Shown here in pieces: positions 1-7,449 of a stretch of DNA of 64,000 nucleotides. The notes under the pieces were generated by a model. It ran no database searches. It was not told the origin of the DNA and was given only the letters and a program-made list of their open reading frames with translations. Made by a program: the position numbers and the translations under genes. Position 1 is the first letter of the stretch. Each line of letters starts with the position of its first letter. Origin of the DNA: an uncultured Methylococcaceae bacterium (lineage in GTDB: Bacteria > Pseudomonadota > Gammaproteobacteria > Methylococcales > Methylomonadaceae); assembly GCA_903938485.1 (NCBI GenBank), contig CAJADF010000049.1, positions 1 to 64,000 of the forward strand, in the 5' to 3' direction.

Positions 1-8
1 CAGGTAAG

Positions 9-761
9 GTTTCAATCCACGCGCCCACGTGGGGCGCGACGTTTACAAATTGAAAACGAGCGTAATACGCACACAGTTTCAATCCACGCGCCCACGTGGG
101 GCGCGACTTGCATGATGTGCGGCAGGGATACTCTACAATTGTTTCAATCCACGCGCCCACGTGGGGCGCGACATGCGTATAGCACATAACGCTATTGCGT
201 ATCATGTTTCAATCCACGCGCCCACGTGGGGCGCGACCTAATAAATGTCGGATATGTGGCGAAGTTAAAGCGTTTCAATCCACGCGCCCACGTGGGGCGC
301 GACCAAATTTTTAGGGTTATGTAGTAAAGTAATAGCGTTTCAATCCACGCGCCCACGTGGGGCGCGACATCATACGTAATGGACATATTTATACTGTCCA
401 AGTTTCAATCCACGCGCCCACGTGGGGCGCGACCAGTATTTGATCAGCTTCCTGTTCAACTACACCTGTTTCAATCCACGCGCCCACGTGGGGCGCGACT
501 TTCAGTACATCCATCATGGCACAATGATAATAGTTTCAATCCACGCGCCCACGTGGGGCGCGACCAGATACGATAGGCCACCATATCACTTAGTGAAGTT
601 TCAATCCACGCGCCCACGTGGGGCGCGACCCTCTACGACTTGATAAAGATGCCCTTTTGATAGTTTCAATCCACGCGCCCACGTGGGGCGCGACTGTTAG
701 CTTATGGTCATCTTGGTGCATCAACTCCCGTTTCAATCCACGCGCCCACGTGGGGCGCGAC
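9..761 (-). CRISPR. Type I-C CRISPR array, 12 visible repeats
   Basis: Twelve identical 32-bp repeats start at 9, 76, 141, 206, 272, 337, 402, 468, 533, 598, 663 and 730. On the plus strand each begins GTTTCAATCCAC and ends GGGGCGCGAC. The 11 complete spacers between them are 33-35 bp and all differ. On the minus strand the repeat ends GTGGATTGAAAC, the orientation expected of type I-C crRNA, and it contains a GC-rich palindrome. The cas operon and leader lie to the right, so the array is read leftward and the newest spacer is the one at 695-729. The array continues past the left edge, because bases 1-8 are the end of another spacer. Open frames across this interval are artefacts of the repeats. 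Confidence 0.98.
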
Positions 762-950
762 CGGCATTCACTTAATCAATTGAATTCTCTAGCCCTAAAG
801 CCATTAAATTGCGAATCGTATACAGTAAACACCAAGAGCATTATAAATTATTTATCACTCAATACAAAAAACCATAAAAAACAATTCATTAAACCCTCTG
901 CGAGTTAACCTAAATTATTACAACTTTTATGGTCGCTTATAGTTCGCACA
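762..950 (-). promoter_or_regulatory. CRISPR leader with promoter
   Basis: This AT-rich 189-bp stretch separates the cas2 stop codon from the first repeat. On the minus strand it carries a perfect TATAAT at 840-845, with a weak -35 (TTGTAT, 862-867) 16 bp upstream. Transcription would start near 833, about 70 nt before the first repeat. It lies where a type I-C leader is expected, between cas2 and the newest spacer. The leader role follows from position; the -35 match is poor, so the exact promoter is uncertain. Confidence 0.7.
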
Positions 951-1241
951 TTACAATAATAACAAACCATTTAAATCCAATACTGCTTTAGCTCCAATAT
1001 GCTCCACCTTACGCTCCCAATTATTTCCTAAATAATAAAATCGTAAACTATCTAATTCTTTATCCATCACAGCAATTAAATCATTTTTCAACTGCGTCCA
1101 CTGCGCCATATCGACTTCAATCTCAAATACAGAATACTGAACACGTTGACCATAATTCAAACACAACTTAGCCATTCTTCTTAGGCGCTTAGGCCCAGTT
1201 TCACTTTTAAAGCTGACATCATAAGTCACTAAAATCATCAT
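951..1241 (-). CDS. cas2: CRISPR-associated endoribonuclease-fold protein Cas2 (type I-C)
   Basis: Cas2 pairs with Cas1 to form the spacer-integration complex. The 96-aa product begins MMILVTYDVS, the usual Cas2 first beta strand with its conserved Asp, and has the typical small ferredoxin-like length. An in-frame ATG eight codons upstream (1265) would overlap the end of cas1. The start at 1241 is preferred because a GAGG Shine-Dalgarno sits about 10 nt before it and family members begin at this methionine. The gene lies 14 bp after cas1 and directly before the leader, the normal end of a type I-C operon. Confidence 0.95.
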   Translation of the reverse strand: MMILVTYDVSFKSETGPKRLRRMAKLCLNYGQRVQYSVFEIEVDMAQWTQLKNDLIAVMDKELDSLRFYYLGNNWERKVEHIGAKAVLDLNGLLLL

Positions 1242-1255
1242 GTTAAATACGCCTC

Positions 1256-2290
1256 TTATTTCCAAAGAAAAGGGACATAACTATCACAATCCCCTCTCAA
1301 ATATCGCGCTAATACCTGCGCCTGTAACCACGGCAACAAACCAACCGGAACGGTTTCTTCAAACCAAGGATGAAGTAAAGTATCCTGTTTTCGATCCTGC
1401 CATGCCGCTAACAATGTTTTACGTGGCTCTTCTTTTAAAGTGACTGAACCATTAGGCCAGGTCTCAAAATCTTTTTGTACTAACTGCCGTTTATTAATTA
1501 AAGACAAAACAAAGCGATCAATCATAGGCCTAAACTCTTCGGCCAAATCCAAAGCTAACGAGGGTCTACCACTACGTAATTGATGTAAAAATCCACTGGC
1601 GGGATCAAGTCCGGTTGTTTCAAGTGCTGAGCGACAATCATGAGTCAGTAAGGTATAACAAAATGATAATAGTGCATTTACAGGATCTGTCGGTGGACGT
1701 CTTAAGCGTGTATCAAACATAAAATCGGGTTGTCGAATTAAATGGTTAAACACACCAAAGTAAACCTGAGCCGCCTCTCCTTCTCGGCCCATTAAGGTAT
1801 CAATTGCTTTGCAATCAGCTAACTGTGCTAAACAGCGTGTTAATCTTTTTTCAGCCGTTTGTAATTGAGCCAATACATTTTCGTCACTGATTTTTTCACC
1901 ATGATCACGCAGGTACCGTCTAATCACGTAGCGTTGGTTATATAACTTTCCGGTCAACATGGTTTGCGCAATCCCCACGCTTTTTTCTACATTAGCGCCA
2001 GTTAAGTGTTGTGTTCTTCGTAATAACACATTGCCTGTTACAGGCCCTTCAACTCTTGCCAAATATTTACCGAACATATTTAAAAAAGTAATAGTGATAC
2101 CATTCTCTGCACAATGCGCCATTAAATAAGGCGATATAGTCACTTGCCCAAAACACACTAAACCCTGTAGTTTATGGATTGGCACTCTGCCTTTAGTTTC
2201 ATCACCAACTTTTAAAACCAGATTCTCATTATCTTTATGCAACCACGAGTTTTGAGTTTGTATATAAATGACATTGCGTAATGGCCGCAT
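1256..2290 (-). CDS. cas1: CRISPR-associated integrase Cas1 (type I-C)
   Basis: Cas1 is the metal-dependent integrase that inserts new spacers at the leader end of the array, working with Cas2 and Cas4. The 344-aa product shows the expected metal ligands: Glu170 in GREGEAA, His236 in FLHQLRSGRP, and the acidic DLAEEFRP segment at 248-255. Its length is normal for type I-C Cas1. It starts 2 bp after the cas4 stop codon, and its AAGGAT ribosome site overlaps the end of cas4, so the two are translationally coupled. Confidence 0.97.
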   Translation of the reverse strand: MRPLRNVIYIQTQNSWLHKDNENLVLKVGDETKGRVPIHKLQGLVCFGQVTISPYLMAHCAENGITITFLNMFGKYLARVEGPVTGNVLLRRTQHLTGANVEKSVGIAQTMLTGKLYNQRYVIRRYLRDHGEKISDENVLAQLQTAEKRLTRCLAQLADCKAIDTLMGREGEAAQVYFGVFNHLIRQPDFMFDTRLRRPPTDPVNALLSFCYTLLTHDCRSALETTGLDPASGFLHQLRSGRPSLALDLAEEFRPMIDRFVLSLINKRQLVQKDFETWPNGSVTLKEEPRKTLLAAWQDRKQDTLLHPWFEETVPVGLLPWLQAQVLARYLRGDCDSYVPFLWK

Positions 2291-2292
2291 GT

Positions 2293-2916
2293 TTATCCTT
2301 CATTAAGTTGTTTTTGTAACCAAGCAGCGGCTGATTTTTTAAAGTCTTTTGGATGACACAAATCTATTAAAGAACAAGCGTTACATTTTTTTGACTGATA
2401 ATCTGCTGAAGGTGTGCATTGGGTTTGCACAATAGCTCGACAAGCTAAAATGGTATTACGGGTTAAATCTCGTAATTCTGTATCGAAAATAACAGCATGT
2501 CTGCGACGGACTTCACCGTAAAATAATGCGCCCTGGGGAACGGTAACGCCATGCATATCTTCCAAACAAAGCGCTTGTGCACAAAGTTGTACTTCATCAG
2601 CTCGATGTGTTTTTGGTTTGCCACGCTTATATTCAATCGGAAAAGGGGTTTCTGATCCATCAACTTGTTTATGGTATTCAACCACATCAGCCACACCCTC
2701 AATACCTAATTCAACATGAGATAAACGCAAAGCCCAAACAGTGCGAATATCTTTACGTTTTTCTAGATCGGCTTGATTAACACGTTGATGTAATACCTGA
2801 CCTTCAGCTGTAAATTGATTTTCTGACCAGATATTTTCTAGCTCTATTAAAGCAAACTGCCTTGGACAAAACAGATAGTGTTGGAGGCGGGAGAGGTAAA
2901 TAATTTCAGATTCCAT
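2293..2916 (-). CDS. cas4: CRISPR-associated exonuclease Cas4
   Basis: Cas4 trims prespacers and checks the PAM before Cas1-Cas2 integrates them. The 207-aa product has the four cysteines of an iron-sulfur cluster: Cys17 in FCPRQF, and Cys178, Cys181 and Cys187 near the C-terminus. It also has the PD-(D/E)XK nuclease core, with Asp77 in GVADVVEY and Glu95 and Lys97 in PIEYKRG. It sits immediately before cas1 as usual. Upstream of it, where cas7 would normally adjoin, there are instead three small non-cas genes. Confidence 0.95.
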   Translation of the reverse strand: MESEIIYLSRLQHYLFCPRQFALIELENIWSENQFTAEGQVLHQRVNQADLEKRKDIRTVWALRLSHVELGIEGVADVVEYHKQVDGSETPFPIEYKRGKPKTHRADEVQLCAQALCLEDMHGVTVPQGALFYGEVRRRHAVIFDTELRDLTRNTILACRAIVQTQCTPSADYQSKKCNACSLIDLCHPKDFKKSAAAWLQKQLNEG

Positions 2917-2974
2917 GCGCCTAATCAGACTAAGAGTTGAGAATTAGAATATCCAGCAGATAGATCATCCACAA

Positions 2975-3322
2975 TTACTCAAAACCTAAAATGATTTTCA
3001 TATAACGCTCAACCGTCGCCATCTCCCATTCAGAGAGCGATGTCAACGGTTCTGATGTTATGCGCTGATTATCTATCGCGCGTGCTTGATCAATCATGAC
3101 ATCGGATGACTGATTTAAGGCATCACGCACGACTAAATTAAAGCGTAAAGGCTGAGCATTTGCATGTACCTGTGTTGTTAACGGTAATACAACAGTACTG
3201 GGATGATCTACATCATTTAGATCATTACATTGCACTATAAGTGCTGGGCGTATTTTGCCCGCTTCCGTGCCTTTTGAAGGGTTAAAATTAACTAAATGCA
3301 CATCCCCTCGCTTAAAGCCCAT
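2975..3322 (-). CDS. MazF/PemK-type endoribonuclease toxin
   Basis: The 115-aa product matches the PemK/MazF growth-inhibitor family in length and in its opening: a KRGDVHLVNFNP strand, then GTEAGKIRPALIV, the conserved Gly and Arg-Pro region of the RNA-binding face. Family members cut mRNA or tRNA and are neutralised by a small cognate antitoxin. The gene overlaps the upstream antitoxin by 11 bp, typical of coupled toxin-antitoxin pairs. It is on the cas strand between cas7 and cas4, so it is probably transcribed with the cas operon. Whether it targets host RNA or acts with CRISPR is unknown. Confidence 0.85.
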   Translation of the reverse strand: MGFKRGDVHLVNFNPSKGTEAGKIRPALIVQCNDLNDVDHPSTVVLPLTTQVHANAQPLRFNLVVRDALNQSSDVMIDQARAIDNQRITSEPLTSLSEWEMATVERYMKIILGFE

Positions 3323-3545
3323 CTGAATTGCTCCCTGCTAGGGATTGATTAATTTCTATACTTTGATTACCCACAAGGTGTGACGCATATTTGATTTGCT
3401 GACTTAACTTTCTTCTTTGGAGCATTTCCGCATAATAACGTAATGAATCAGCAATTATTTCATCGGTCTGTTTATTATTCTCTTTAGCAATGTCGTGTAA
3501 TAATCGACCGACATTATCATCGGCTGTAAATGTAATCGTTTGCAT
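3312..3545 (-). CDS. Antitoxin of the MazF-type pair, ribbon-helix-helix-like
   Basis: The 77-aa product begins MQTITFTADDNVGRLL: a short beta strand followed by two predicted helices, the pattern of a ribbon-helix-helix DNA-binding antitoxin. The polar C-terminal half probably wraps the toxin. A GTG three codons upstream is possible, but the ATG at 3545 has AGGTG at proper spacing and the GTG lies inside that ribosome site. It overlaps the toxin gene by 11 bp. RHH antitoxins usually repress their own promoter, which raises the possibility that this one also affects the surrounding cas genes. Family assignment is by pattern and by its toxin partner. Confidence 0.75.
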   Translation of the reverse strand: MQTITFTADDNVGRLLHDIAKENNKQTDEIIADSLRYYAEMLQRRKLSQQIKYASHLVGNQSIEINQSLAGSNSDGL

Positions 3546-3622
3546 GTTATTCACCTGGATTATTTATTAGGTCATGAAGATAAATCAACTGTTGGCATAA
3601 TATTTCCTCTTAATTATTATCA

Positions 3623-3838
3623 TTAAATCTTTTCCAAAAAATAGTCTTTATGCGCCTGCCACCAACTCTCTTTTAATTCATCATCGAGCTTCATGACATC
3701 TTCAGCATTCAATTGACTGGTTGATAATAACTCTTTAATACGCAATGTTTCGATGAACTTTATGAGTTCTGGTGAACTTAAATATTCTTTGAAAAACTGT
3801 AAGTTCACTGTGTCATCTATCGTTTGGTAGTTAAGCAT
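3623..3838 (-). CDS. Small acidic protein of unknown function inside the cas operon
   Basis: This 71-aa protein is not recognised. It is acidic and predicted helical, with LKESWWQAHKDYFLEKI near the C-terminus, and has no signal peptide or membrane segment. Translation is well supported: AGGA lies about 6 nt before the ATG. It sits 62 bp after cas7 and about 80 bp before the antitoxin, on the same strand. It could be a further antitoxin component, an accessory Cas factor or a passenger of the inserted toxin-antitoxin module. No core Cas family of this size fits it. Confidence 0.7.
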   Translation of the reverse strand: MLNYQTIDDTVNLQFFKEYLSSPELIKFIETLRIKELLSTSQLNAEDVMKLDDELKESWWQAHKDYFLEKI

Positions 3839-3900
3839 AACTTTTCCTGTTTAAGTTAAATTCATCATATTGAGTTATGCTTCGATTACCAAAATCACAA

Positions 3901-4746
3901 CTAAAAACCATCAATTTCCCTTGGCTCTAAGTCTTTAAGTTCCATTATTTTATAACTGCCATCTGCATTAACTGCTAGTGAATTATGAACTTTAGCTGAC
4001 GAGTATTGCCCTGCTTTTGAATTATGCTCCCACCATATAACTTTCTTAACCGCCATTGATCCCGCCGGTCTTGCTGAAGATTCATCACCTTCAAACAATT
4101 TTGGCAATACCGATTTTATCGCTTCGGCATCATCATTACTAAAACCTGTTTTCTCAGCTAATTGAGGTGTAATAGCACCGTAAGTCACATAGATTGCGTC
4201 ATCAACACGATGCTTCATACCCATCGTATCAGAACCTTTTTTAGTTCCATCCCCTTCACTATTTACACTTTTAGTAATTTGAGTGCTGGTAATACTAACT
4301 GGCTCAATACTAAAGGCTGATTGAATAGTAACTGGGCCTCTAATAGCGATAGATACACCCGCAGCATCAGCTTCTTTTCCAAAAGCAAAGACTTGACCAA
4401 ACGCACGCACATCAAGCCATTTATCACTTACCAATTTTGCTGTTTGTTCTTTGGTATTTTTCTTGGGGTTAAACGCATCTTTACCCACACCAAACTCTTC
4501 AGACTCTGCCCTTGCTTTAAGACTCACCATTCCATCTGTTTTTTTCTCATCAGACTGTACAAAAATCGCTTTACCTTCAGATTGTAATCTATCCCGAATC
4601 TTACGTTTCAAACATACATCAGTGACTTCACCATAACCATCATAGTCTGTTCTTGGGCGATTTCCATTAAGTGGATCTCCGTTTGGATTAGCATGTTTAA
4701 CACTAAATATAATTGCAAAATCAATTTTGTTAATTAATGTACTCAT
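3901..4746 (-). CDS. cas7: Type I-C Cascade backbone subunit Cas7 (Csd2)
   Basis: Cas7 polymerises along the crRNA spacer to form the backbone of Cascade. The 281-aa product opens with a ferredoxin-like strand followed by HANPNGDPLNGNRPRTDYDG, the glycine-rich segment typical of Csd2-type Cas7. A further Csd2-like stretch is GMKHRVDDAIYV. Its length is normal for the family. The start codon overlaps the cas8c stop codon by 4 bp (ATGA), indicating coupled translation. Confidence 0.95.
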   Translation of the reverse strand: MSTLINKIDFAIIFSVKHANPNGDPLNGNRPRTDYDGYGEVTDVCLKRKIRDRLQSEGKAIFVQSDEKKTDGMVSLKARAESEEFGVGKDAFNPKKNTKEQTAKLVSDKWLDVRAFGQVFAFGKEADAAGVSIAIRGPVTIQSAFSIEPVSITSTQITKSVNSEGDGTKKGSDTMGMKHRVDDAIYVTYGAITPQLAEKTGFSNDDAEAIKSVLPKLFEGDESSARPAGSMAVKKVIWWEHNSKAGQYSSAKVHNSLAVNADGSYKIMELKDLEPREIDGF

Positions 4747-5147
4747 TCTGAGTCTCCTTCTAATGGGGTTTCATCGGTAGTTTCGGTTTTAGTTTTAAAC
4801 TTTTGGCGCTGGCAGTGATAGGCTAATAAAAACTCACCCGATAACTTATCTTTACTATTAAACTCTTCGTGTTTAAACAGGGCTAAAATAGTATCTATTT
4901 CTTTCAACTGATTAGTTAAAAAGCCAGCCCGCGACGAGCGTAAACGCTGAATATAGGGTTGTAATGCTAATTCAATTGTTCGCCACGTTTCAAACGGACG
5001 ATCAGCAAATCGTTGCATTAATCGTGCTGCCGTTGTGGAGCGATTTTCACCACTGATATTTAAAGACACGTCCTCTATTCTTTCGGCGATGGCTAAAAGC
5101 CTACCGTAAAGATAATCACGCGAATGGTAGTTCTCTTCTAATGCCAT
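4743..5147 (-). CDS. cas11c: Predicted Cas11c small subunit from an internal start within cas8c
   Basis: Type I-C systems are known to make their small subunit from an internal start in cas8c. Here an in-frame ATG at 5147 would give a 134-aa helical protein beginning MALEENYHSRDYLYGRL. It follows a GAAGAG Shine-Dalgarno-like run with an 8-nt gap. The position is close to that of the internal start described for other type I-C loci. The internal ATG and ribosome site are visible in the sequence; separate translation is inferred from the family. Confidence 0.65.
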   Translation of the reverse strand: MALEENYHSRDYLYGRLLAIAERIEDVSLNISGENRSTTAARLMQRFADRPFETWRTIELALQPYIQRLRSSRAGFLTNQLKEIDTILALFKHEEFNSKDKLSGEFLLAYHCQRQKFKTKTETTDETPLEGDSE

Positions 5148-6737
5148 AGCATATTCTCTTCGTTTAGTTTTTATTGGATGACGGTGGTAATAACCTTTAT
5201 ATAATGCACAAGCTATACCTAAATTCTTTTCCCATGGCCATTGCGCATCACTGGCATAGCCGACTCGATTAGTTGCCTTACGCACACAACTAATAACTAA
5301 ATCTTCAGGAAATGGCTGACCATCAATAATGCAAGGCATAAGACGTTCTATAACTTTTTTCTTTAAACTGTCGTTAACATTATCACCATAAGCAGCTGCC
5401 GCTATATCTTTAGGCACAGGTGAACTAATGGGCCAAATAGTTTTGGTTTTAGGCTTTTTTCCCGAGTTATCTGCTATTTGAACGGTATGTCGCTGTATCC
5501 ACGCAAATTCTTTATGCCAGCTTTCCAGACGATTAAAAAAATCGTCCCGAAGTAACTCACGATAATAAATGATACCCATACGTCCCGGTGTTGCAGAATC
5601 AATACCCATAATAATGATTTGTTCATTAGGGCTTAATTTTGCAGAGTAACCCGCCATGTATTTTTTAAGCTGAAGTGCGTAGAATTGTCCTAGATCACGA
5701 CTATGGTCTTGGCTTTCGTTTTGTGCATTGCTAGAACCTTCACTTACCTCATCCAAATCAAAATCTGAAGTTTCAAATAATGACCATGTACCATTTAAAG
5801 GTTCGGGAATCTGTTTACCTGATACTGCCCAGGATACATAAGCTTGATCTCCTTTTCTAAAGTCTTGCCGTTGAATAAGCCAACTCAATGCATTATGTGC
5901 TTTTTGAGAAACATCAAAACCAACACCACAAGCTTGAACTTCATCAATAAACTTGCCACGATAAGTATATCCACTACTGTCATTAGATGAGATTAACTTA
6001 GCTTTATCACCAGAATGACGTATTTTTGCTGGATGTTTATTAGTTAAATTTTGCTTAAGTCCGGTTATGTAACACAATCCAGAATTATTAGCATCTGAAG
6101 AGTTATATGCTATCCAACTATCTTGTATGGTTGAATCTTTCCATGTATCGCTACTTGGATCACCAATTATCTCCACTGTCCAAGATACCAATGCTGATCC
6201 TTGATCAACCTGCCCTTTTTCTTTAGGTAAAACTTTAAACAAAGTTGGAGTTTCTAAATCAACAACCCATTGGGTTAAAAGCACGTTATTGGAATCTACA
6301 AATACAATATTCTTTTCAACCAAATCTCTAATTATTTGGCCTTTTTTAATGTAGTTATAAACAGATTTCGCTTTGTTATGTGAATTGTCTGACGCGCACC
6401 ACGCATGTAACTGTTTTTCGTAACTCTTAAAATATGCTTTTTTCTTTCCACCAAAAATTGCATAATCTTCCGCGACATATTGCAATTTATCAGCAAGTGC
6501 ATGAGGAGCTTCATTATTACCCCGACAAGCTGAATCTTCTGTTGCAGGTAAAATAATCTGTGTTTTTTCTAATACTGATGCACGTTTAAAATTACCCTCA
6601 CCATCAATAACAATGTTGATATGGGCATTTTGCAGAGTATGATTTGTAGGCATCAATGGTTGTTTACCTTCTTCAATTGGCAAATCGAGAACCATTGCCG
6701 CTTCATAAGTCTGGTATAGTTTTTCCATCCAGCTCAT
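4743..6737 (-). CDS. cas8c: Type I-C Cascade large subunit Cas8c (Csd1)
   Basis: Cas8c recognises the PAM and starts target unwinding in type I-C Cascade. The product is 664 aa, within the usual size of Csd1, and lies in the canonical place between cas5c and cas7, overlapping each by 4 bp. The C-terminal 134 residues form a helical region that in characterised type I-C systems is also made separately as Cas11c. Family assignment rests on gene order, length and Csd1-like segments such as IIIMGIDSATPGRMGIIYY, about residues 376-394. Confidence 0.95.
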   Translation of the reverse strand: MSWMEKLYQTYEAAMVLDLPIEEGKQPLMPTNHTLQNAHINIVIDGEGNFKRASVLEKTQIILPATEDSACRGNNEAPHALADKLQYVAEDYAIFGGKKKAYFKSYEKQLHAWCASDNSHNKAKSVYNYIKKGQIIRDLVEKNIVFVDSNNVLLTQWVVDLETPTLFKVLPKEKGQVDQGSALVSWTVEIIGDPSSDTWKDSTIQDSWIAYNSSDANNSGLCYITGLKQNLTNKHPAKIRHSGDKAKLISSNDSSGYTYRGKFIDEVQACGVGFDVSQKAHNALSWLIQRQDFRKGDQAYVSWAVSGKQIPEPLNGTWSLFETSDFDLDEVSEGSSNAQNESQDHSRDLGQFYALQLKKYMAGYSAKLSPNEQIIIMGIDSATPGRMGIIYYRELLRDDFFNRLESWHKEFAWIQRHTVQIADNSGKKPKTKTIWPISSPVPKDIAAAAYGDNVNDSLKKKVIERLMPCIIDGQPFPEDLVISCVRKATNRVGYASDAQWPWEKNLGIACALYKGYYHRHPIKTKRREYAMALEENYHSRDYLYGRLLAIAERIEDVSLNISGENRSTTAARLMQRFADRPFETWRTIELALQPYIQRLRSSRAGFLTNQLKEIDTILALFKHEEFNSKDKLSGEFLLAYHCQRQKFKTKTETTDETPLEGDSE

Positions 6738-7438
6738 AGCTGCGCCTCTTCATCTTCAACCGCTAACAAGTTAGTCCCGATACCAAATTCTTTTGAACTC
6801 ATGTCACGAACAAAACGACTAACTGTACATTGCCCGGGACGTGGAAACTCCAAAATGCCTTGCTTCATGGTGGCTTGCCAAAAATTGCTATGTAATTCGT
6901 CAACGCCTGTTTCATCTGGATAAGAAAAACTATGAAACATTAAGCCAAAGGATAACTCATCAAGCTCGTCATAAGCCCCGTGACCTTCGCCAAATTCACA
7001 TGGCTCTACATAAGCCTGACAATCACGAGTCCCTAAAAAAATATCCTGTCTGCCACCTTTCTCTAAAGTACGCTTTAGGATACTGAAATGCTTACCATCA
7101 ATACGATCATTGGCTAACTCGGGTCGATGTTCATTCCATTCAAAATGTGCTTCAACTTGATATTCAACGTCTTTTAAAAAGGTATAAATCGCCAAGCTGT
7201 TACCGCCCCCCCAAACTAACGGTTTAGTGCCTTTAGTTTGAGTACGAAGCGGCTTTATCACTCTAACTCTATCGACATACCATATCAGGGTCGGCTTCCA
7301 ATAAATAGATTTAAGGACGCCTTTGATAGCCTCATAAGTGGGCAGATGATAAGAGCATTTCTCCCCCCCTACTTTAGTTATGGGATCGGTAAATAACGCA
7401 TACCGTCCCCATAATCTAAAACTAACGCTGTTTTTCAT
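6734..7438 (-). CDS. cas5c: CRISPR RNA endonuclease and Cascade subunit Cas5c
   Basis: In type I-C, Cas5c replaces Cas6: it cuts the repeat hairpin and stays bound to the 5' handle of the crRNA. The 234-aa product keeps Tyr46, Lys116 and His117, the same positions as the catalytic residues described for Bacillus halodurans Cas5c, so processing activity is expected. The gene starts 11 bp after cas3 and overlaps cas8c by 4 bp. Two seven-base G runs (coding strand) at 7206-7212 and 7363-7369 lie inside the gene and could be slippage sites. Confidence 0.95.
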   Translation of the reverse strand: MKNSVSFRLWGRYALFTDPITKVGGEKCSYHLPTYEAIKGVLKSIYWKPTLIWYVDRVRVIKPLRTQTKGTKPLVWGGGNSLAIYTFLKDVEYQVEAHFEWNEHRPELANDRIDGKHFSILKRTLEKGGRQDIFLGTRDCQAYVEPCEFGEGHGAYDELDELSFGLMFHSFSYPDETGVDELHSNFWQATMKQGILEFPRPGQCTVSRFVRDMSSKEFGIGTNLLAVEDEEAQL

Positions 7439-7449
7439 GTTATCTATCC

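Noticed and set aside
192-908. Several open frames of 65-96 codons across the CRISPR array
   Set aside because: They consist of the translated repeat over and over and have no ribosome sites; they are by-products of the array.
2917-3900. A CreTA-like antitoxin RNA with a degenerate CRISPR repeat in the cas operon
   Set aside because: No sequence resembling the 32-bp repeat was found in the gaps beside the inserted genes.
4321-4636. Plus-strand open frames opposite cas7
   Set aside because: They mirror the cas7 reading frame and have no start signals.
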